Positions 59,435 to 64,000 of a stretch of DNA of 64,000 nucleotides are shown here, piece after piece. Origin of the DNA: Woronichinia naegeliana WA131 (GTDB lineage Bacteria > Cyanobacteriota > Cyanobacteriia > Cyanobacteriales > Microcystaceae); the NCBI GenBank assembly GCA_025370055.1, contig CP073041.1, forward strand, positions 7,704,001 through 7,768,000, read 5' to 3'. The notes below the pieces were generated by a model. The model ran no database searches. It was not told where the DNA came from and saw only the letters and a program-made list of their open reading frames with translations. Within the stretch, counting starts at the first letter, position 1; the number at the start of each line of letters is the position of its first letter. Both the position numbers and the translations under genes were made by a program.

Positions 59435-60235
59435 ATGATCGATAGTAATTGGATTTTACTTTTCGGGGGTTTGATTTCAGGCTTATTAGCAGGTTTGTTG
59501 GGCATTGGGGGAGGAACCATGCTAGTTCCTCTTTTAGTTGCCCTTCATTATTCGCCGTTACATGCTGTCGCCACCAGTAGTTTATCGGTGTTAATAACGT
59601 CGCTGTCCGGTAGTCTGCAAAATTGGCGTATGGGCTATTTTGATCGAAATCGTGTTTTAGGATTAGGCTTACCAGCATTAGTGACTTCCCAACTAGGGGT
59701 TTATTTAGCTGGTCGTTTTTCTGCGGCTCTATTGCTTTATGGTTTTGGTTTGCTATTAATGGTCAATCTATTTCTGATTCGTCTGCGTCAAGGATTAGAA
59801 AAACAAGCTAATTCCCCATCTCCTCCAACCTCCGCATCTCCCCCAGTCTCCGCATCTCCCCAATTTCTAACCCTAGCTCGTATCGGAACAGGTGGTATAG
59901 CAGGACTATTAGCCGGTTTATTTGGGGTTGGCGGTGGAGTTATTATGGTTCCGTTGCAAATGTTACTTTTGGGTGAACTGATTAAGGTAGCTATTCAAAC
60001 CAGTTTAGGGGTGATTATTATTACCGCGATCGCCGCCGTTTTAGGCCACACCGTTCAGGGCAATGTTTTATATTATCCAGGCTTTTTGTTGGGAATTGGT
60101 GGCTTAATCGGGGCCCAAATTAGCACTCGTTATTTACCGAAATTACCCAATCAGTTGATTGCTTTTAGTTTTAATGGCTTGCTAATTATCTTAGCAATTT
60201 ACACTTTTTGGCAAGCTTGGCAACGCTCTCAATAG
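59435..60235 (+). CDS. TauE/SafE family sulfite exporter-like permease
   Basis: 266 aa with about eight membrane segments in two repeats. The repeats begin GGLISGLLAGLLGIGGGTMLVPLLVALHYSPLHAVATSSLSVLITSLSG and GTGGIAGLLAGLFGVGGGVIMVPLQMLLLGELIKVAIQTSLGVIIITAIA, each with the family motif GxxxGxxGIGGG. A Pro/Ser-rich linker (SPSPPTSASPPVSASPQ) lies in the middle loop. It likely moves sulfite or organosulfonates across the cytoplasmic membrane. It is divergent from the DUF751-rbfA-cbiO group across 149 bp. Confidence 0.88.
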   Translation: MIDSNWILLFGGLISGLLAGLLGIGGGTMLVPLLVALHYSPLHAVATSSLSVLITSLSGSLQNWRMGYFDRNRVLGLGLPALVTSQLGVYLAGRFSAALLLYGFGLLLMVNLFLIRLRQGLEKQANSPSPPTSASPPVSASPQFLTLARIGTGGIAGLLAGLFGVGGGVIMVPLQMLLLGELIKVAIQTSLGVIIITAIAAVLGHTVQGNVLYYPGFLLGIGGLIGAQISTRYLPKLPNQLIAFSFNGLLIILAIYTFWQAWQRSQ

Positions 60236-60239
60236 GTGG

Positions 60240-60768
60240 CAATATGCGATCGAAATCATTGTAATGTACTGTTTTTGGATTGGTAGGCGATCGCCTTCAA
60301 AAATTGTCACGAGCATTTCCGCCTGAGTAGCGCAAGAAAGCCGGTTAGCTAGTTCGATGGGAAGCCCCACGCTCTACCGACAGGTGAGCGATGGGATGAA
60401 AGTCGAGTTAATCGAGTGGCTCAATGCCGCGAAGATTAACAAGAAGTGTTATTATTTGGACAAGGCAATAAAGAACCTGATTGCCATAAGGGTTGATTTC
60501 CTTCCCGTAAGATGTCTGATAAGCCTCTGATTGTTGGCACTTCTTCAATGAAGAAGATTCGATCAATAACAAGCGACTCCTTTGCATGGTTCAAATAGGA
60601 TGAAAAAGAAATTTCAAAAAGTGGGGTTGGGCATCGTCTCACTATAAAACGCTCCAGTCCAGTTCCATCGTAGAACGACTTTCTGGTGGGAGAAGCCCCC
60701 AATGTACCGCCTAAGCGGTTAGTGCTGGGAGTATGTCACGTTTTTATCCTCGTTAAAACAAATATTCT
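60240..60768 (+). other. Intergenic region with structured-RNA-like segments (possible IS200/IS605-type right-end relics)
   Basis: 530 bp without a gene. Two segments resemble the 3' RNA/right-end regions of TnpB-carrying elements: 60324-60405 (CCGGTTAGCTAG..., GGGAAGCCCCACGCTCTACC) and 60684-60740 (GGGAGAAGCCCCCAATGTACC, hairpin CCGC-CTAA-GCGG, then GCTGGGAGTATGTCACG). A perfect hairpin CTTCTTCAATGAAGAAG lies at 60540-60556. No tnpB frame remains. This is a recollection-based assignment and needs a search. Confidence 0.35.
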
Positions 60769-61233
60769 ATGGCAACTACGACAATTTTTTCTAATGCGCC
60801 TGAGATCCAGCCCGATGATTATTGCGTACTTGGATTAGCAACCTGTTACCTGAAAGAAGATGGTGAGTTTCATGCCGTTGATGTCATTGAACCTATTCCT
60901 TCCGCAGCCCTAGAAGCAATTTTAAAAGGGGTTCCTACGTCCTTTCGTTGGGCCAGGGCGATACCTGTCAAAGCGGCGATCGCGGTAGATACCCCCCAGA
61001 AATTGGCTGAATTTCCTGAAACGGCTCAATTTTGCGATGATTTTGTTCCTAGAGTTTTGGCAACGGTTCGTACCTATAAAACCCGTCCCCAGGCCCAGAG
61101 CCATATTCCCATCGGTAGCCAACGCGAGGATTTCAACTATTCCCTGGAAAGGAAGCGGGTTTTAAATGCAACCCATGTTGTCCGTACCGAAGATAATGTT
61201 AAACAGCATCCCCATACCCATCAAACGCTCTAG
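60769..61233 (+). CDS. Conserved hypothetical protein, 154 aa
   Basis: MATTTIFSNAPEIQPDDYCVLGLATCYLKEDGEFHAVDVIEPIPSAALEAILKGVPTSF and further RWARAIPVKAAIAVD. It is soluble with a His-rich tail (KQHPHTHQTL). It contains one HIP1 site. I do not recognise a named domain, but the composition is normal for a resident gene. The stop codon TAG overlaps the AGGAGG ribosome-binding site of the GST gene, so the two are probably translated from one mRNA. Confidence 0.75.
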   Translation: MATTTIFSNAPEIQPDDYCVLGLATCYLKEDGEFHAVDVIEPIPSAALEAILKGVPTSFRWARAIPVKAAIAVDTPQKLAEFPETAQFCDDFVPRVLATVRTYKTRPQAQSHIPIGSQREDFNYSLERKRVLNATHVVRTEDNVKQHPHTHQTL

Positions 61234-61242
61234 GAGGTTAAT

Positions 61243-61803
61243 ATGCTAAAGCTTTACGGTGCTCCCTTTAGTCGAGCCGCAATTGTGCAATGGTATCTGG
61301 AAGAATGCGAGATTGCCTATGAGTATGTCCTGATCGATCTCAAAAATGGAGAACATTTACAGCCAGCCTATCTTCAGATCAATCCTTTTGGTAAGGTTCC
61401 AGCGATTGTCGATGAAGAAGTCACCCTTTGGGAATCTGGGGCAATTTTACTTTATCTCTGGGAAAAGTACAGTCCCGCGGCCCCAACCCTAACAGAAAAG
61501 GCGATCATTGAGCAGTGGGTCTTATTTGCCAATTCAACCCTGGGCAATGGTCTCTTTTTAGAACAGAACCGCGCCAAGGAAATGCCCCGTTTGTTAACCG
61601 CACTCAATAGTCTCTGGGAAAAGCAACCCTTTTTGCTCGGCGATCGCTTTACGGTGGCAGATGTGGCCGTCGGTTCTATTTTGGCCTATGTACCGATCAT
61701 GCTCAAAATTGGGTTTGAAGACTATCCGGCTGTCGCTGATTATGTCAAACGTCTAGCAGAACGCCCAGCTTTCCAAAAGACAATCGGTAATCGCCCTGGT
61801 TAA
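61243..61803 (+). CDS. Glutathione S-transferase family protein
   Basis: 186 aa, slightly short for the family. The N-terminal thioredoxin fold has the catalytic-region Ser (YGAPFSRAAIVQWYLEE), the cis-Pro segment NPFGKVPAIVDE and the glutathione-binding motif LWESGAILLYLWEKY. The C-terminal helical domain has the capping motif GDRFTVADVAVGSILAYVPIM. A strong AGGAGG lies 5 bases before the ATG. Presumed role: detoxification or redox conjugation, cytosolic. Confidence 0.88.
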   Translation: MLKLYGAPFSRAAIVQWYLEECEIAYEYVLIDLKNGEHLQPAYLQINPFGKVPAIVDEEVTLWESGAILLYLWEKYSPAAPTLTEKAIIEQWVLFANSTLGNGLFLEQNRAKEMPRLLTALNSLWEKQPFLLGDRFTVADVAVGSILAYVPIMLKIGFEDYPAVADYVKRLAERPAFQKTIGNRPG

Positions 61804-61849
61804 TCGAACTCCACTCCATAAGGCAAGGGGGAAATCTGCGCCAATCTCA

Positions 61850-61881
61850 AGCAGCAATTCCAAATTCAAATGGTATAAATA
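61850..61881 (+). repeat. MITE/IS-D terminus relic
   Basis: AGCAGCAATTCCAAATTCAA matches the first 15 bases of the MITE (CAGCAATTCCAAATTC) and then diverges (atggtataaata). IS-A8 is inserted 15 bp further on. It may be a solo end left by deletion. Confidence 0.4.
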
Positions 61882-62472
61882 GGGCTTGCTGAAAAAGTCA
61901 AAAAACGAAAGAAATGTGGGTTAGGGAAGTATGGACTGAAAAAGCATAGATAACTTATCCTTATGGAAACAAATCAAAATACAGATTTTGTTTAATCTAT
62001 TGTTCCTTTCTGTCTAAAAAGGTCAACACAAATCACTCCTCACAAAAGAGAGGAAAATTAACACCATTTTTCACAAGAAAAACGACTCTACAACTTTTTA
62101 CTTTTTGTCTTCTGAAGTAGAGTAGAAAGATTCATTACCAAAAAGTTCATCGCAATTACCGTTTCCGAGGTCTCAGGTAGTTTGGCCATCACTCGACCAA
62201 GACTAAATTTCCTCTTTCCCTGTCCGAATTTACCCTCAATGGCATTACGCACTCTTTCATCTGAGCGTGCCTCTTTCTTTTTTTCTTTGCTCACCTCTTT
62301 CGGCGGTCTTCCCAATCGGGGACCACTCATTCTTATATCCCTTTCTTTACAATAAGCTCGATTCGCTTTTGTTCGATAGATTTTATCCACATGAACCGAT
62401 TCCGGATAACATCCTGTTTCCCTTTTATATTCTTCTATTCGCGCTTGTAAATCTCCCGATTCGTTGTAATTA
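61882..62472 (-). mobile_element. IS-A8 (IS5-like), interrupted by IS-A9, continues beyond window
   Basis: Begins GGGCTTGCTGAAAAAGTC after taaata (61876-61881). IS-A9 is inserted at 62473, with the duplication taatta at 62467-62472. The other half and its right duplication must lie past base 64000. Confidence 0.9.
62088..62472 (-). pseudogene. IS-A8 transposase, C-terminal part
   Basis: Minus-strand codons from NESGDLQARIEEYKRETG to the normal C-terminus FLVMNLSTLLQKTKSKKL. Cut between SWDNYN and the rest by IS-A9 in the middle of the DDE domain. The remaining part is outside the window. Confidence 0.9.
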
Positions 62473-64000
62473 GGGCTTGCTGAAAAAAGCTGAAACCTTT
62501 ACGGAGAAAAATAGTAGGCGAATTAAGAACCGCTAGAATGCACGAAAATAGGGTAGAATGCCTCAAAACCATTGCATTAAGAAGAGAGAAAGCAGATGTA
62601 CCGAAAGCAACAGTACTCAATTGAAACACCAGAAAACTTGAAAAATCTGTTCGGCGGGCAGTTAGACGAAGAAAATCGTTGGATAGAAATGTCAAAAATG
62701 ATTCCCTGGGAAGAATATGAGGAAGAATATGCAAAAAACTTCACAGAAAAAAAAGGAGCCCCAGCCAAATCATTTAGAATGGCATTAGGAGCATTAATTA
62801 TCAAAGAAATTTCAGGAAAAAGTGACAGAGAAACAGTAGAACAAATAAAAGAGAACCCTTATTTACAGTACTTTATAGGAATGGAAAGCTATAGTAGCAA
62901 AGAAGCATTTAGTGCGTCAATGATGGTTCATTTTCGTAAAAAAATAGGAATGGAATTAATAAATAAAATTAATAAAGAAATAGAAAAAAAAGCGACGGGT
63001 GTAGCGTCAGAAAAAAAAGAAAATGAAGGAAAGTTATTGTTAGATGCGACTTGTACACCAGCAGATATAAAATATCCAACGGATATAGGAATATTGAATG
63101 ATGCCAGAGAAAAAACAGAAAAAATAATAGATAAGCTGTATGAAGAAATAAAAGAGAAAAGGAAAGAAAAGCCGAGGACTTATAGGGAAGTGGCAAGAAA
63201 AGAGTACTTAGCCATAGCAAAAAAACGTCGTGTGTCAAAAAAAGAAAGAAGAAAAGGAACAAAAAAACAACTAGGATATATAAAAAGAAACTTGTCTCAT
63301 ATAGAAAAAATGATAGAAGAGGGAGCAAAGTTAGAAAAACTAACGAAAAAAGAGCAAGAAGAGCTTGTAACGATAGGAAAAGTGTATGAGCAACAGTTAG
63401 AAATGTATGAAAAAAAGACAAATAAAGTAGAAAACAGAATCGTGAGTGTAAGCCAACCTCACGTGCGTCCAATAGTGCGTGGAAAAGCGGGAAAAGCAGT
63501 AGAGTTTGGAGCTAAAATATCGGCAAGTAATGTGAATGGCTTTGTCTTCTTAGACAAATTAAGTTGGGATAATTACAACGAATCGGGAGATTTACAAGCG
63601 CGAATAGAAGAATATAAAAGGGAAACAGGATGTTATCCGGAATCGGTTCATGTGGATAAAATCTATCGAACAAAAGCGAATCGAGCTTATTGTAAAGAAA
63701 GGGATATAAGAATGAGTGGTCCCCGATTGGGAAGACCGCCGAAAGAGGTGAGCAAAGAAAAAAAGAAAGAGGCACGCTCAGATGAAAGAGTGCGTAATGC
63801 CATTGAGGGTAAATTCGGACAGGGAAAGAGGAAATTTAGTCTTGGTCGAGTGATGGCCAAACTACCTGAGACCTCGGAAACGGTAATTGCGATGAACTTT
63901 TTGGTAATGAATCTTTCTACTCTACTTCAGAAGACAAAAAGTAAAAAGTTGTAGAGTCGTTTTTCTTGTGAAAAATGGTGTTAATTTTCCTCTCTTTTGT
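62473..64000 (+). mobile_element. IS-A9 (IS5-like), right end beyond window
   Basis: Starts GGGCTTGCTGAAAAAAGC at 62473 inside IS-A8, left duplication taatta. By comparison with full copies, about 160 bp are missing at the right end of the window. It is the only IS-A copy here with an uninterrupted transposase frame. Confidence 0.92.
62596..63954 (+). CDS. IS-A transposase (IS5-like), single-frame A8 variant, 452 aa
   Basis: The frames that are separate in other copies are fused here: MYRKQQYSIETPENL...NKINKEIEKKATGVASEKKENEG...LLLDATCTPADIKYPTD...HVDKIYRTKANRAYC...NAIEGKFGQGKRKF...STLLQKTKSKKL. The joint has eight A residues (62984-62991) where five other copies have seven. The N-terminal InsH-type domain covers about residues 1-130, a Lys/Glu-rich coiled region about 180-280, and the DDE core the rest. 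One extra base makes full-length enzyme without frameshifting, which could raise transposition frequency. Confidence 0.93.
   Translation: MYRKQQYSIETPENLKNLFGGQLDEENRWIEMSKMIPWEEYEEEYAKNFTEKKGAPAKSFRMALGALIIKEISGKSDRETVEQIKENPYLQYFIGMESYSSKEAFSASMMVHFRKKIGMELINKINKEIEKKATGVASEKKENEGKLLLDATCTPADIKYPTDIGILNDAREKTEKIIDKLYEEIKEKRKEKPRTYREVARKEYLAIAKKRRVSKKERRKGTKKQLGYIKRNLSHIEKMIEEGAKLEKLTKKEQEELVTIGKVYEQQLEMYEKKTNKVENRIVSVSQPHVRPIVRGKAGKAVEFGAKISASNVNGFVFLDKLSWDNYNESGDLQARIEEYKRETGCYPESVHVDKIYRTKANRAYCKERDIRMSGPRLGRPPKEVSKEKKKEARSDERVRNAIEGKFGQGKRKFSLGRVMAKLPETSETVIAMNFLVMNLSTLLQKTKSKKL

Noticed and set aside
60324..60740. Group II intron remnant
   Set aside because: No domain V/VI-like hairpin and no reverse-transcriptase frame; the right-end relic of a TnpB-type element fits better.

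Overview
The window looks like a piece of a cyanobacterial chromosome from a strain with an extreme insertion-sequence (IS) load, of the kind seen in bloom-forming Chroococcales such as Microcystis, Woronichinia or Crocosphaera. The evidence is the repeated HIP1 octamer GCGATCGC in the resident genes, a murD / rbfA / DUF751 / RRM-glycine-rich RNA-binding-protein complement typical of cyanobacteria, and tRNA-Phe without an encoded CCA. The genus is an inference. HIP1 sites occur in the housekeeping genes and in the 41-57 kb cassette; I see none in the IS elements or in the vWA/CHAT genes.

About half of the sequence is IS DNA, much of it nested. I label the families by letter. IS-A is IS5-like, with nine copies or parts and a 6-bp target duplication. 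IS-B, IS-G and IS-I are ISKra4-like. IS-C is ISAs1. IS-D is an unassigned DDE element of 1437 bp. IS-E is IS1-like. IS-F is IS630. IS-H is IS4/Tn5-like (1602 bp, three copies). IS-J is IS5/ISL2-like. IS-K is IS4. IS-L is ISL3. Ends were fixed from inverted repeats and target duplications (TSDs). When the nested elements and TSDs are subtracted, copies of a family return to the same length, which supports the boundaries.

Layout: 1-11.9 kb is an IS pile-up. 11.9-20.4 kb is a resident block: a leftward operon gmhA-gmhB-glycosyltransferase, a rightward group (zinc metallopeptidase, WcaF-like acetyltransferase, LpxB-related protein), an RRM protein, murD and a response-regulator/kinase. 20.6-23.6 kb holds a decayed transposase, a 264-bp MITE and IS-D1 carrying IS-F. 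23.8-25.8 kb is a membrane GTPase. 26.1-32.1 kb is an operon of a vWA protein and a CHAT-protease/vWA fusion, broken by IS-H2, IS-G1 and IS-G2. 33.5-41.3 kb is IS-D2 with IS-E1, a glycosyltransferase, and IS-I containing IS-C2 containing IS-J. 41.3-57.5 kb is a rightward cassette of mostly unrecognised genes that ends in a coiled-coil/one-TM protein and a peptidase-like protein, resembling a lysis module; it is cut by IS-A4(H3), IS-K, IS-B2(A5,G3) and IS-A6. 57.6-61.8 kb is resident again: tRNA-Phe, an ECF-type ATPase, rbfA, DUF751, a TauE-like permease, a conserved hypothetical and a GST. 61.9-64 kb is IS-A9 inside IS-A8.

The most interesting items are: (1) the CHAT/vWA two-gene operon, probably a conflict or regulated-cell-death system that has been inactivated; (2) canonical -1 frameshift heptamers in three IS families, with one IS-A copy carrying an A7-to-A8 in-frame fusion; (3) a MITE that shares its ends with IS-D; and (4) the unknown cassette with its lysis-like end.
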